This document shows positions 26,585-35,289 of a stretch of DNA of 64,000 nucleotides, piece after piece. The notes under the pieces were generated by a model that was not told the origin of the DNA, searched no databases, and saw only the letters and a list, made by a program, of their open reading frames with translations. Source of the DNA: Streptomyces sp. GS7. GTDB taxonomy: Bacteria > Actinomycetota > Actinomycetes > Streptomycetales > Streptomycetaceae. The DNA is taken from the NCBI RefSeq assembly GCF_009834125.1, contig NZ_CP047146.1, forward strand, positions 372,001 through 436,000, given 5' to 3'. The translations under genes were made by a program, and so were the position numbers. Numbering within the stretch: position 1 is the stretch's first letter; every line of letters starts with the position of its first letter.

Positions 26585-27145
26585 TCACCCGGCCCCGATG
26601 TCCTCCTGCCACAGTGCCGGCCGCGCCCGGATGAACTCCCGCATCAGCGCCGTGCATTCGGGGTCGTCCAGCAGCACGATCCGCACCCCGTGCCGGGCCA
26701 GCCAGTCGTGGCCGCCGTGGTAGGTCCGGGCCTCGCCGATGACGACGCGGGAGATGCCGAACTGGCGGACCAGCCCGCTGCAGTACCAGCAGGGCGAGAG
26801 GGTGGTGACCATCGTGGTGCCGCGGTAGCCGCGCTGCCGGCCGGCCGCGCGGAAGGCGGCGACCTCGGCGTGCAGCGACGGGTCGCCGTCCTGGACGCGG
26901 CGGTTGTGGCCGCGGCCGAGCAGCGCGCCGTCCGGGCCGTAGAGCGCCGCCCCGATCGGGATGCCGCCCTCGGCCAGCCCCGCCTTCGCCTCCGCCACGG
27001 CGGTCGCGAGCATCGCGCGGGCCTGCTCCTGGACGTGGTCGGGGTGCCCGGTCGGGTCGCCGTGGCCGTCGGCGCCGCCGTGCAGCCGGAACTCGTCGCG
27101 GTCCTGCCCCCAGTCCTGCGTGCGGCTCTGATCCCCTGCGTCCAT
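26585..27145 (-). CDS. Nucleoside/cytosine deaminase family protein
   Basis: A 186-residue zinc hydrolase of the CDA fold. The zinc and catalytic motifs are HAEVAAFRAAG (HAE) and TLSPCWYCSGLV (PCxxC). The order and spacing fit yeast-type cytosine deaminase and guanine deaminase relatives. The first 35 residues are Asp/Gly/Gln-rich and not conserved, so a start closer to MLATAVAEAKAG is possible. It would release ammonia from a base or related compound; the exact substrate is not predictable. Confidence 0.85.
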   Translation of the reverse strand: MDAGDQSRTQDWGQDRDEFRLHGGADGHGDPTGHPDHVQEQARAMLATAVAEAKAGLAEGGIPIGAALYGPDGALLGRGHNRRVQDGDPSLHAEVAAFRAAGRQRGYRGTTMVTTLSPCWYCSGLVRQFGISRVVIGEARTYHGGHDWLARHGVRIVLLDDPECTALMREFIRARPALWQEDIGAG

Positions 27146-27248
27146 GCCGGTCACTCTGCTCGCCCGGCCGCGCCCCGGCAACGGGAGCGGGGCCGTACGG
27201 CCGCGGCGGCGGCCCGGCCCGGTCCTTGGCGGATCAGCCCTTTGCGGG

Positions 27249-27773
27249 TCAGTCCTTCGCGGGCGGCGTGGTGTCCTCCGGGCCGCCCTTGCCCTGCGGG
27301 CCGTTGGCGGTGCCCTCTGCGGCGTCCTCCGCCCCCGCCGCACGCTCCGTGCCCGCCGCGCCCTGCTGGTTCTGCCGCTGCCGCCGGAGCTGCTCCTCGC
27401 GTCGCCGGAGGTCGGCCTCCCAGTCCTTCAGCAGCGCCTCGTCCTTCACGCTGTGAGAAGACGCAGGCTCTTCCTTGAGGGACCGCAGGAACTCGGGGTT
27501 GTCGTCCGGGGCCACCCACGTCCCGCGGGCGTTCGCGCCGTGGTTGCGGTGCCATTCGGACGGCGTGCTGCCGCCGCCCTGCGCCGGGTAGCGTGCCTTG
27601 CCCGCCACCAGCCAGGCGATCGGCCCGAGCAGCACCTCGCCGAACAGCAGGATGACGAGCACCCACACCACCTTCGGCAGTCCGCGGACCTGCGACTCGG
27701 GGGTGTTGAGGCAGTCGATGAAGGCGTAGATCCACAGCGCCAGCACCAGCAGGAACGGCAGATACCTGAGCAT
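27249..27773 (-). CDS. PLDc_N domain membrane protein
   Basis: A 174-residue protein with two hydrophobic segments (YLPFLLVLALWIYAFIDC and VVWVLVILLFGEVLLGPIAW) joined by a PESQVRGLPK loop, which is the phospholipase D nuclease N-terminal (PLDc_N) domain. A soluble tail follows with PDDNPEFLRSL and a Glu/Arg/Gln-rich helix, likely a coiled coil, ending in low complexity. No catalytic PLD domain is present. The ATG has GGGGGACC upstream. It is divergent from mqnL, 87 bp away; this arrangement next to menaquinone genes is conserved in streptomycetes, but its function is unknown. Confidence 0.8.
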   Translation of the reverse strand: MLRYLPFLLVLALWIYAFIDCLNTPESQVRGLPKVVWVLVILLFGEVLLGPIAWLVAGKARYPAQGGGSTPSEWHRNHGANARGTWVAPDDNPEFLRSLKEEPASSHSVKDEALLKDWEADLRRREEQLRRQRQNQQGAAGTERAAGAEDAAEGTANGPQGKGGPEDTTPPAKD

Positions 27774-27860
27774 TGCGGACGGTCCCCCAGCGGACGGCGG
27801 CGAGCCCCCGCCGGGGCCCGGTGACCCGTACAGGGTAGTGCGTACCGGATACTGGAGCGC

Positions 27861-29315
27861 ATGGCTTACGACGATCTTCGCTCCCTGCTGCGGGCCCTGG
27901 AGCGCGAGGGCGACCTCAAGCGCATCAAGGCCGAGGTCGACCCGTATCTGGAGGTCGGCGAGATCGTGGACCGGGTGCAGAAGTCCGGTGGCCCGGCGCT
28001 GCTCTTCGAGAACGTCAAGGGCTCGTCGATGCCGCTGGCGATGAACGTCTACGGCACCGACCGCCGGCTCCTCAAGGCGCTCGGCCTCAAGGCGTACGAG
28101 GACATCAGCGACAAGATCGGCGGACTGCTCAGGCCCGAGCTGCCGCAGGGGTTCGTCGGCGTCCGCGAGGCGTTCGGCAAGCTCGCGAACATGACCCACG
28201 TCCCGCCGAAGAAGGTCAAGGGCGACGCCCCCGTCCAGGAGGTCGTGCTCACCGGCGACGACGTCGATCTGGAGCGGCTGCCGGCGCTGTTCACCTGGCC
28301 CAAGGACGGCGGCTCCTTCTTCAACCTCGGCCTGACGCACACCAAGCACCCCGAGACCGGTGTCCGCAACCTGGGCCTCTACCGCCTCCAGCGCCACGAC
28401 CGGCGCACCATCGGCATGCACTGGCAGATCCACAAGGACAGCCGCAACCACTACCAGGTCGCCGCCAAGCGCGGCGAGAAGCTGCCGGTCGCCATCGCCT
28501 TCGGCTGCCCGCCGGCGGTGACGTACGCCTCGACCGCGCCGCTGCCGGGCGACATCGACGAGTACCTCTTCGCGGGCTTCCTCCAGGGCAAGCGGATCGA
28601 GATGGTCGACTGCAAGACCGTCCCGCTCCAGGTCCCGGCCAACGCCGAGGTCGTCATCGAGGGCTGGCTGGAGCCCGGCGAGATGCTGCCGGAGGGCCCG
28701 TTCGGGGACCACACCGGCTTCTACACGCCGCAGGAACCGTTCCCCGCGCTCACCATCGACTGCGTCACGATGCGCCGCCGGCCGCTGCTCCAGTCGATCG
28801 TCGTGGGCCGCCCGCCGACCGAGGACGGGCCGCTGGGCCGGGCGACCGAGCGGTTCTTCCTCCCGCTCCTCAAGATCATCGTCCCGGACATCGTGGACTA
28901 CCACCTCCCGGAGTCCGGCGGGTTCCACAACTGCGCGATCGTCTCGATCGACAAGAAGTACCCCAAGCACGCCCAGAAGGTCATGCACGCCATTTGGGGC
29001 GCCCACATGATGTCGCTGACCAAGCTGATCGTGGTGGTCGACGCGGACTGCGACGTGCACGACCTCCACGAGGTCTCCTGGCGGGCGCTCGGCAACACCG
29101 ACTACGCCCGCGACCTGACCGTCGTCGAAGGCCCCGTCGACCACCTCGACCACTCCTCGTACCAGCAGTTCTGGGGCGGCAAGGCGGGCATCGACGCCAC
29201 GAAGAAGTGGCCCGAGGAGGGCTACACACGAGACGGCGGCTGGCCGGACATGGTCGAGTCGGACCCGCGGACGGCCGCGCTGGTCGACCGCCGCTGGAAG
29301 GAGTACGGCCTGTGA
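27861..29315 (+). CDS. mqnL: Menaquinone biosynthesis decarboxylase (UbiD-like)
   Basis: A 484-residue member of the UbiD family, which uses prenylated FMN to decarboxylate aromatic acids. In the futalosine pathway it removes the carboxyl group from prenylated 1,4-dihydroxy-6-naphthoate. Conserved stretches: MHWQIHKDSRNHY, GDIDEYLFAGFLQGKRIEMV, the Glu-containing EGPFGDHTGFYTP and KYPKHAQKVMHAIWG. GGAG is 5 bp before the ATG. It overlaps mqnP by 4 bp. The prenyl-FMN would come from the UbiX protein encoded at 31.3 kb. Confidence 0.93.
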   Translation: MAYDDLRSLLRALEREGDLKRIKAEVDPYLEVGEIVDRVQKSGGPALLFENVKGSSMPLAMNVYGTDRRLLKALGLKAYEDISDKIGGLLRPELPQGFVGVREAFGKLANMTHVPPKKVKGDAPVQEVVLTGDDVDLERLPALFTWPKDGGSFFNLGLTHTKHPETGVRNLGLYRLQRHDRRTIGMHWQIHKDSRNHYQVAAKRGEKLPVAIAFGCPPAVTYASTAPLPGDIDEYLFAGFLQGKRIEMVDCKTVPLQVPANAEVVIEGWLEPGEMLPEGPFGDHTGFYTPQEPFPALTIDCVTMRRRPLLQSIVVGRPPTEDGPLGRATERFFLPLLKIIVPDIVDYHLPESGGFHNCAIVSIDKKYPKHAQKVMHAIWGAHMMSLTKLIVVVDADCDVHDLHEVSWRALGNTDYARDLTVVEGPVDHLDHSSYQQFWGGKAGIDATKKWPEEGYTRDGGWPDMVESDPRTAALVDRRWKEYGL

Positions 29316-30232
29316 GTGCGGCAGAAGGAGTCATCGGCGGCCCGGGGCCCGCACAACCGGACAGCAGGGTACGGGCGTTCCTCCGCCTCGTCGTCATCGA
29401 GCACTCGGTCTTCGCGCTGCCCTTCGCCTACATCGCGTCGTTCACCGCGATGCACGGGCTGGACCGGAACGTCCACTGGGGCCGGCTGCTGCTCGTCACC
29501 GTCGCCATGGTCGGCCTGCGGACCTTCGCGATGGCCGTCAACCGCATCATCGACCGGGAGATCGACGCCCGTAACCCGCGCACGGCCGGCCGCGAGCTGG
29601 TCACCGGCGCGGTCTCGGTCCGCTCCGCCTGGACCGGCGCGCTGGTCGCCGTGGTCGTCTTCCTGGGCGCGGCGGCGCTGCTGAACCCGCTGTGCCTGGT
29701 GCTGGCGCCGGTCGCCGTGATCCCGATGGTGGTCTATCCGTACGGCAAGCGCTTCACCAACTTCCCGCACGCGATCCTGGGGTTGGCGCAGGCGATGGCC
29801 CCGGTCGGCGCCTGGATCGCGATCACCGGCGAGTGGTCCTGGGAGTCGGTGATCCTCGGTCTCGCGGTCGGCATCTGGATCGGCGGCTTCGACCTGATCT
29901 ACGCGTGCCAGGACGTCGAGGCGGACCGGGCGAACGGCGTCATGTCCGTGCCGGCCCGCTTCGGTGTGCCGGGCGCGCTCTGGGGGGCGCGCTGGTGCCA
30001 TGTCGTCACCACCGCGCTGCTGGCGTGGTACGGCGTCGCCATCGGCGCCGGCGTCTTCTTCTGGGCCGGGCTGGTGATCGTGGCGGCGGCCTTCTGCTAC
30101 GAGCACGCGATCGTCCGCCCGCATGACACCTCGCGGCTCAACCGGGCGTTCTTCCAGGTCAACAGCTTCATCGGGATCGCGCTGTTCGTCTGCGCGCTGC
30201 TCGACCTGTTCGTCCGCGGTCTGACGCCCTGA
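29312..30232 (+). CDS. mqnP: Menaquinone biosynthesis prenyltransferase (UbiA-like)
   Basis: A 306-residue integral membrane protein of the UbiA superfamily that attaches the polyprenyl tail to the naphthoate intermediate. The two Asp-rich, Mg-diphosphate motifs are visible: NRIIDREIDARNPRT and YACQDVEADR. About eight hydrophobic segments follow one another, starting after FLRLVVIEHSVFALPFAY. The GTG at 29312 overlaps the mqnL stop (GTGA), so both enzymes of the late steps are co-translated. Followed by a gene remnant and the convergent rhomboid gene. Confidence 0.93.
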   Translation: MSAAEGVIGGPGPAQPDSRVRAFLRLVVIEHSVFALPFAYIASFTAMHGLDRNVHWGRLLLVTVAMVGLRTFAMAVNRIIDREIDARNPRTAGRELVTGAVSVRSAWTGALVAVVVFLGAAALLNPLCLVLAPVAVIPMVVYPYGKRFTNFPHAILGLAQAMAPVGAWIAITGEWSWESVILGLAVGIWIGGFDLIYACQDVEADRANGVMSVPARFGVPGALWGARWCHVVTTALLAWYGVAIGAGVFFWAGLVIVAAAFCYEHAIVRPHDTSRLNRAFFQVNSFIGIALFVCALLDLFVRGLTP

Positions 30233-30376
30233 AGCCCTGCCGCTCTTGCACTCGGACACCCCTACGCCCCGCACGCGGTGATCGGGCCGGGACGGCCTGA
30301 CGGTGTGTCGCGGCCGGATCGCCGGTCAGTCCTTGGCGAGCGGCCGGGGTGGATCCACAGCTCGCCGCGGCACGTT

Positions 30377-30590
30377 TCAGGTGTTGAGGTCCAGGACACG
30401 GACTGCTTCTCCTCCCCATCGCTGTGGAGCGGTGGTGGCCACGATCGCGCCGTCGGGGCGTTCGGGGGCGGGTTGCGCCGCGTACTGGCAGTGGGCCGCG
30501 GCCCAGGTCTGCTGCCGTGCCATGGCCAGGGCGGCGGGCAGGTCCAGGTCCAGGACGGTGACGCCGGGCAGCGCGGCCAGGCGCTCGAGA
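30377..30590 (-). pseudogene. C-terminal remnant of an unidentified protein
   Basis: A reverse reading of about 71 codons without a start: ERLAALPGVTVLDLDLPAAL, then AMARQQTWAAAHCQYAAQPA, then PERPDGAIVATTAPQRWGGE and AVRVLDLNT before the stop. The sequence has normal globular composition and ends properly, but a stop codon lies upstream inside the rhomboid gene and no start is available. I do not recognise the family; a PIN-like toxin tail is one guess. It looks like the leftover of a gene cut by deletion next to the rhomboid gene. Confidence 0.5.
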
Positions 30591-31184
30591 CTACGGGACG
30601 GGTCGGACAGCCGTCCCCGCCGTCATCGCCCGGCCGCGCTCGCGGAAGACGAACGCCGCCAGCACCCCGCCGATCAGCCCGAACAGATGCGCCTGCCAGC
30701 TGATGCCGCTGTCGGTCGGCAGCGCGCCCCAGACGATCGAGCCGTAGACCGCGCCGACGGCCACACCGATGCCCACGTCGAGGAGCTTGCGCTCGATGAA
30801 GCCGCGCACCAGGAGGAAGCCGAAGAGCCCGAAGACCACGCCGGAGGCGCCCGCGGTGTTGCTGTGCGGTGCGGCCGTGAACCAGACGCCCACGCCGCTG
30901 ACGAGGATGATCAGCAGCACCACCCCGAGGAACCGCCGGATCCCGGTGCGCAGCGCGGCGACGAAGCCGAGCACCAGCAGCGGGAGGGTGTTGGCCGCCA
31001 GATGGCCGAAGCCGAAGTGGATGAAGGCGGCGGGCACCACGTCGACGAGCCCGGTGAGGTCCCGGGGCTGGATGCCGAAGCTGTCGAGGGCGTTGCCGCT
31101 GACGAGGTCGACGCCCTCCAGGACCCACAGCAGCGCGATCCAGCCCAGCATCAGGCCGGCCGCGGATCTGGCCCGTGATGTCAT
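30591..31184 (-). CDS. Rhomboid family intramembrane serine protease
   Basis: A 197-residue membrane protein with about six hydrophobic segments. It has the rhomboid signatures HFGFGHLAANTLPLLVLG, the catalytic Ser in NTAGASGVVFGLFGFLL (GxSG) and the catalytic His in SWQAHLFGLIGG. Such proteases cut transmembrane substrates within the membrane. GAGGGGGCGGAG precedes the ATG at 31184. The C-terminus (RGRAMTAGTAVRPVP) runs directly into the remnant described at 30377, so the last residues may have been changed by a deletion. Confidence 0.9.
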   Translation of the reverse strand: MTSRARSAAGLMLGWIALLWVLEGVDLVSGNALDSFGIQPRDLTGLVDVVPAAFIHFGFGHLAANTLPLLVLGFVAALRTGIRRFLGVVLLIILVSGVGVWFTAAPHSNTAGASGVVFGLFGFLLVRGFIERKLLDVGIGVAVGAVYGSIVWGALPTDSGISWQAHLFGLIGGVLAAFVFRERGRAMTAGTAVRPVP

Positions 31185-31293
31185 CTCCGCCCCCTCGTCC
31201 CCGGCTTGTCCCGGCGCCTGCCCGGCTCCGTCCGGGCGCACACGTAAGAACGGTCGTGACGGCCCCGGTGGTTCCGCCGGATAGGCTCGATCC

Positions 31294-32031
31294 GTGGAGC
31301 CGCCGCACAACGACATCAGCAAGCAGACCGACACCGGCACACGGGACCCGGGCCGCCGCCCGTGGGTCGTGGGGATCTCCGGTGCGTCCGGGACGCCGTT
31401 CGCCGCGTCCGTGGTGCGGGGGCTGCTCGCGGCCGGGGAGGCGGTGGACCTCATCGTCAGCCGGGCGTCGCGGCTGACCCTGCTGGACGAGACCGGGATC
31501 GCCTTCCGCGACGCCCATTGGCGCAGCGACCTGCGGGAGTGGCTGGCGCGCGGGGCGGACGGCAAGCCGGAGACGTTCCCGGTCACCGAGGAGTCGCTGG
31601 CACCGGTCCGGTACTGGCCGGCCGGGGATCTGGCGGCGGGGCCGTCGTCGGGTTCGTACCCGGCGAAGGGGATGCTGATCGTCCCGGCGAGCACGGCGTG
31701 TGTGGCCGGGGTGGCGCTGGGGCTGTCGAAGGACCTGCTCCAGCGGGTGGCGAGCGTGACGCTCAAGGAGCGGCGCCGGCTGGTGGTCGCGGTGCGCGAG
31801 ACCCCGCTCAGCGGGCAGACGCTCAAGGCTCTGGTGGCGCTGGACGAGGCGGGCGCGGTGGTGCTGCCCGCCTCTCCGGCGTTCTACGCGGGGGCGACGC
31901 ACATCCAGGATCTGGTGGACTTCGTCGCCGGCCGGGTTCTCGATGCGGCGGAGGTGCCGCACGGTTTGTACCGGCGGTGGGAAGGGGAGCTGCGGGGTGG
32001 CTCCAAGGGGGAGGCCCCGAACGCTCCCTAG
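31294..32031 (+). CDS. ubiX: UbiX family flavin prenyltransferase
   Basis: Makes prenylated FMN from FMN and dimethylallyl phosphate, the cofactor for UbiD-type decarboxylases. The 245-residue protein has the flavin motif VVGISGASGTPFAASVVRGL, a second site IVPASTACVAGVALG, and RRRLVVAVRETPLSGQTL. In futalosine organisms this gene has been called mqnM. It supplies MqnL, encoded 2-3 kb away. The GTG start at 31294 has no strong ribosome-binding site. Its TAG stop shares the palindrome CTAG with the stop of the convergent 45-residue gene. Confidence 0.9.
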   Translation: MEPPHNDISKQTDTGTRDPGRRPWVVGISGASGTPFAASVVRGLLAAGEAVDLIVSRASRLTLLDETGIAFRDAHWRSDLREWLARGADGKPETFPVTEESLAPVRYWPAGDLAAGPSSGSYPAKGMLIVPASTACVAGVALGLSKDLLQRVASVTLKERRRLVVAVRETPLSGQTLKALVALDEAGAVVLPASPAFYAGATHIQDLVDFVAGRVLDAAEVPHGLYRRWEGELRGGSKGEAPNAP

Positions 32032-32165
32032 CGCTTCTTCGAGGTGACGGCGCGGCCGAGGCGGCGCCGGGGCCGCGGGGTGGCGGCCTGCTGGGCGGCA
32101 CGTGAACGATTGGCCTGGTCCTGCAGCTCGCGCATGCGGGCGTAGGCCATCTCGATCGAGTACAC
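32028..32165 (-). CDS. Small basic protein between ubiX and Lrp gene
   Basis: A 45-residue protein: MYSIEMAYARMRELQDQANR at the start, then a basic tail ending AVTSKKR. The GTG at 32165 is preceded by AGGAG at 8 bp, the best ribosome-binding site in the area. Its N-terminal helix is amphipathic and the tail is rich in Arg/Lys, so it may bind nucleic acid or membrane. No family is recognised. It is divergent from the Lrp-type gene and may be under its control. Its stop codon overlaps the ubiX stop on the other strand. Confidence 0.7.
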   Translation of the reverse strand: MYSIEMAYARMRELQDQANRSRAAQQAATPRPRRRLGRAVTSKKR

Positions 32166-32237
32166 GGTGACAACTCCTGTGAAGATCGTCGTTGATCGTA
32201 GAGAGAATCGCAGGGCCGGAAGCCCTGATGCCTTAGA

Positions 32238-32251
32238 TTCTACATGCAGAA
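32238..32251. promoter_or_regulatory. Dyad upstream of Lrp gene, possible autoregulatory site
   Basis: TTCTACATGCAGAA is a near-perfect palindrome (six of seven pairs) inside an A/T-rich island, 35 bp before the Lrp start and 72 bp before the divergent small gene. Lrp/AsnC proteins often bind their own promoter. Confidence 0.4.
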
Positions 32252-32286
32252 CGCAAAAAAGCGGAAAGATTGGAAGGCTAGAGGGC

Positions 32287-32745
32287 ATGGACGCGGTGGA
32301 TAGGCAGCTCATCCAGGCACTTCGCGAGAACGGCAGGGCCTCCTATGCGGAGCTCGGCCGGCTCGTCGGCCTCTCCGGGCCCAGCGTCACGGACCGGATC
32401 AACCGCCTCGAAGCGGCCGGCGTGATCACCGGCTACCGCGCGACGGTCGACGCCGCCTCGCTCGGTCTCGGCGTCACCGCCCTGGTCGGCATCTCCCTGT
32501 CGGACGCGGCCGACCACGAGGACGTCGCCCGCCGGCTCAAGGACCTCGCCGAGATCGAGGACTGCTGGTTCATCGCCGGCGACGACTCGTACATGCTCAA
32601 GGTGCGGGTGGGCGACGTGGACGGGCTGGAGCGCACCATCCGGCGGCTGTCCGGCACCAAGGGCGTCTCCCGTACGCGGACCACGATCGTGCTCTCCACC
32701 AAGTGGGAGAACCGCGTCGGCGAGCTGCCCGAAGAGGTCGAGTAA
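32287..32745 (+). CDS. Lrp/AsnC family transcriptional regulator
   Basis: A 152-residue regulator. The N-terminal HTH starts MDAVDRQLIQALRENGRASY and includes LVGLSGPSVTDRINRLEAAGVI. The C-terminal RAM effector domain (VTALVGISLSDA...CWFIAGDDSYMLKVRV) binds amino acids or related ligands and drives oligomerisation. The ATG at 32287 follows GGAAGG. Placed between ubiX and mqnE, it could tune menaquinone supply to amino-acid status, but that is inference from position only. Confidence 0.88.
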   Translation: MDAVDRQLIQALRENGRASYAELGRLVGLSGPSVTDRINRLEAAGVITGYRATVDAASLGLGVTALVGISLSDAADHEDVARRLKDLAEIEDCWFIAGDDSYMLKVRVGDVDGLERTIRRLSGTKGVSRTRTTIVLSTKWENRVGELPEEVE

Positions 32746-32941
32746 GCGGGGCCGTGGGCAGGTGTCCGTGCACGGCGGACGGGGCGCCGCCCGGCGCACC
32801 CGCCCGGGGCCCCGGGGCGCGGTCCGTCCCCCGGGCCCCAAGGGGCCTCCGTCCGCCGTGAAACCGGGGGAGTAGGCTCGGCGAAGCTCGTTTTTCGCAC
32901 GAAACGGCCAGTGACACACACAGATAGTGGGAGGCGACCGG

Positions 32942-34117
32942 ATGGCTGCGTCGATGGATGTGGGCCTCAAGCGCGAGCTGGAGGCGAAGGTCCACGCCGG
33001 GGAGCGGCTGACCCGCGAGGACGGCATCGCCCTCTACGAGTCCGACGACCTGGCCTGGCTGGGCGGGCTCGCCCATGAGGTGCGGACGCGGAAGAACGGC
33101 GACGCCGTCCACTTCAACGTCAACCGCCACCTCAACATGACCAACGTGTGCACCGCGTCCTGTGCGTACTGCTCCTTCCAGCGCAAGCCGGGCGAGAAGG
33201 ACGCGTACACGATGCGCATCGAGGAGGCCGTCCGCCTCGCCAAGGCGATGGAGAACGAGAACCTCACCGAGCTGCACATCGTCAACGGCCTGCACCCCAC
33301 CCTGCCGTGGCGCTACTACCCGCGCTCCCTCAAGGCGCTCAAGGAAGCCCTCCCCGAGGTCTCCCTCAAGGCGTTCACCGCCACCGAGATCCACCACTTC
33401 GAGACGATCTCCGGCCTGACCGCCTCCGAGATCCTCGACGAGCTGATCGACGCCGGCCTGGAGTCGCTGACCGGCGGCGGCGCCGAGATCTTCGACTGGG
33501 AGGTCCGGCAGCACATCGTCGACCACCGCACCCACTGGGAGGACTGGTCGCGGATCCACCGCCTCGCGCACGAGAAGGGCCTCAAGACCCCGTGCACGAT
33601 GCTGTACGGGCACATCGAGGAGCCCCGCCACCGCGTCGACCACGTGCTGCGGCTGCGTGAACTCCAGGACGAGACCGGCGGGTTCCAGGTCTTCATCCCG
33701 CTGCGCTACCAGCACGACTTCGTCGACATGCAGGACGGCAAGGTCCGCAACAGGCTCCAGGCGCGGACGACCATGGCCAGCGGCGCCGAGGCGCTGAAGA
33801 CCTTCGCGGTCTCCCGGCTCCTCTTCGACAACGTCCCGCACGTCAAGGTCTTCTGGGTGATGCACGGCGTCCAGACCGCCCAGCTCGCCCTCCAGCACGG
33901 CGCGGACGACATGGACGGCTCGGTCGTCGAGTACAAGATCACGCACGACGCGGACAACTACGGGACGCCGAACAAGCTCACCCGCGACGACCTGCTGGAC
34001 CTGATCCGCGACGCCGGCTTCCGCCCCGTCGAGCGCAACACCCGCTACGAGACCATCCGCGAGTACCCCGGCCCGGACGCGGAGCGCCGCGAGGCCCCGC
34101 AGCCGATGCGGCTCTGA
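32942..34117 (+). CDS. mqnE: Aminofutalosine synthase MqnE
   Basis: Radical SAM enzyme that joins 3-[(1-carboxyvinyl)oxy]benzoate (the MqnA product) to the adenosyl part of SAM, giving aminofutalosine. The iron-sulfur cysteines C70, C74 and C77 lie in NVCTASCAYCSFQRKPGE. The 391-residue length is normal. Other conserved parts: HIVNGLHPTLPWRYY, LTGGGAEIF and HGADDMDGSVVEYKI. The ATG at 32942 has GGGAGG at 8 bp; the GTG at 32927 is less likely. It stands alone between an Lrp-type gene and a GNAT gene. Confidence 0.95.
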   Translation: MAASMDVGLKRELEAKVHAGERLTREDGIALYESDDLAWLGGLAHEVRTRKNGDAVHFNVNRHLNMTNVCTASCAYCSFQRKPGEKDAYTMRIEEAVRLAKAMENENLTELHIVNGLHPTLPWRYYPRSLKALKEALPEVSLKAFTATEIHHFETISGLTASEILDELIDAGLESLTGGGAEIFDWEVRQHIVDHRTHWEDWSRIHRLAHEKGLKTPCTMLYGHIEEPRHRVDHVLRLRELQDETGGFQVFIPLRYQHDFVDMQDGKVRNRLQARTTMASGAEALKTFAVSRLLFDNVPHVKVFWVMHGVQTAQLALQHGADDMDGSVVEYKITHDADNYGTPNKLTRDDLLDLIRDAGFRPVERNTRYETIREYPGPDAERREAPQPMRL

Positions 34118-34149
34118 CGCTGTCAGTGGTGCGCAGTAGGGTCCAGGTC

Positions 34150-34674
34150 ATGAACGTGCGTTTCGACCTGGACCCTTCCGTCACTCCGGAAGTCCGCGAC
34201 GGGATCTGCGCGTTGTGGGCGGACGTCAGCAACGCCGGCGGTGCGGTCGGCTTCGTCCCGCCCGTGACGCGGGAGGACATCCGGCCCGACCTGCTCGGGC
34301 ATCTGACGGAGCTGGCCAAGGGCCGCAAGCGCCTGCTGACAGGCCGCGACGAGGACGGCCGGGTGGTGGCCACCGCCTTCCTCTCCCTGAATCCGCACCG
34401 CCTGATGACCCACTGGCTGTGGGTCTACACGGTCATGGTCCACCCCTCCCTCCAGGGCCGGGGCACCGGCCGCGCCCTGATGGCCGCGGTCGAGGAGTCC
34501 GCCCGCGGGATCGACGGGATCACCGGCATCCGGCTGACCTGCCGCGGCGGCACCGGCCTGCCCCGCTTCTACGAAGCCTGCGGCTACAAGGAGGTCGGCC
34601 GGGTCCCCGGCGCGATCAAGGTCGCCGAGGGCGACTTCCGCGACGACGTCACGATGTGGCGGCAGCTGGGCTGA
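34150..34674 (+). CDS. GNAT family N-acetyltransferase
   Basis: A 174-residue acetyl-CoA-dependent transferase. The acetyl-CoA loop is VHPSLQGRGTGRALMAAVEE (the Q/RxxGxG/A motif), with the beta-bulge strand LMTHWLWVYTVMV before it and LPRFYEACGYKEVGRVPG at the end. The ATG at 34150 gives the family N-terminus; ribosome-binding site weak. Substrate unknown. It follows mqnE by 32 bp and could be co-transcribed. Confidence 0.85.
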   Translation: MNVRFDLDPSVTPEVRDGICALWADVSNAGGAVGFVPPVTREDIRPDLLGHLTELAKGRKRLLTGRDEDGRVVATAFLSLNPHRLMTHWLWVYTVMVHPSLQGRGTGRALMAAVEESARGIDGITGIRLTCRGGTGLPRFYEACGYKEVGRVPGAIKVAEGDFRDDVTMWRQLG

Positions 34675-34770
34675 GCCGGCCCCCTGCCGGGGGCCCGGAA
34701 GATCGCCCCGGGAGCTGTGCTTGACTGGACGCAGACCCTTTCGGTTGCCGTTGAGAAGAAGGTCCCGTCC

Positions 34771-35058
34771 GTGAGTAGCCCCAAGTTCGCCACGCTCCGC
34801 TACACCGCCCTTCGCATCGGCCTGTTCGTCGCCTGCTTCGCCGTGGTGTGGGTGCTCGCCTACTTCGGGATCATTCCGCTCGGCGTCGGCAACTCCAACA
34901 CCATCTGGCTGCTGCTGCTCGCCATCGTGATCTCCGCGCCGCTCAGCTTCGTGCTGCTGCGCAAGCAGCGGGACGCGATGTCCGAGCAGATCGTGGCCAA
35001 GGTGGACCGCCAGAAGGAGCGGCTGGCGGCCAACCAGAGCATGGAGGACGGGCTCTAG
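34771..35058 (+). CDS. DUF4229 membrane protein
   Basis: A 95-residue protein with two hydrophobic segments (IGLFVACFAVVWVLAYFGII and TIWLLLLAIVISAPLSFVLL) and a charged tail (KVDRQKERLAAN). This is the actinobacterial DUF4229 plan, often found near mqnE and mqnP. The GTG at 34771 has GAAGAAGG upstream; a longer TTG or ATG form is less likely. Function unknown. Confidence 0.82.
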   Translation: MSSPKFATLRYTALRIGLFVACFAVVWVLAYFGIIPLGVGNSNTIWLLLLAIVISAPLSFVLLRKQRDAMSEQIVAKVDRQKERLAANQSMEDGL

Positions 35059-35205
35059 GGTCTGCCCGACGGGTCAGGGGCGAAGGCCCCAGGCCGACAG
35101 GGCCCCGGCACGGTGCCCGCACGGCACACCCGCACCACCCCTCCCCGAGGCGGCGGGCTGTAAGACGCGTCACTCCGGCGCGCGTCCCGCCCCCGTGAAT
35201 CCGAC

Positions 35206-35254
35206 CGGCGCCCGGTCCGCGGAGTCCCAACTCCCCGGACCGGGCGCCGTTTTG
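35206..35254 (+). terminator. Intrinsic terminator after the DUF4229 gene
   Basis: Arms CGGCGCCCGGTCC (35206-35218) and exact complement (35237-35249), a minor inner GGAGT/ACTCC pair, then TTTTG. A textbook rho-independent signal for the plus strand. It separates the mqnE group from the following leader peptide. Confidence 0.85.
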
Positions 35255-35289
35255 CCTGCCCGGCCGGCGGCCTCCCGGCCTCTCCGCAT

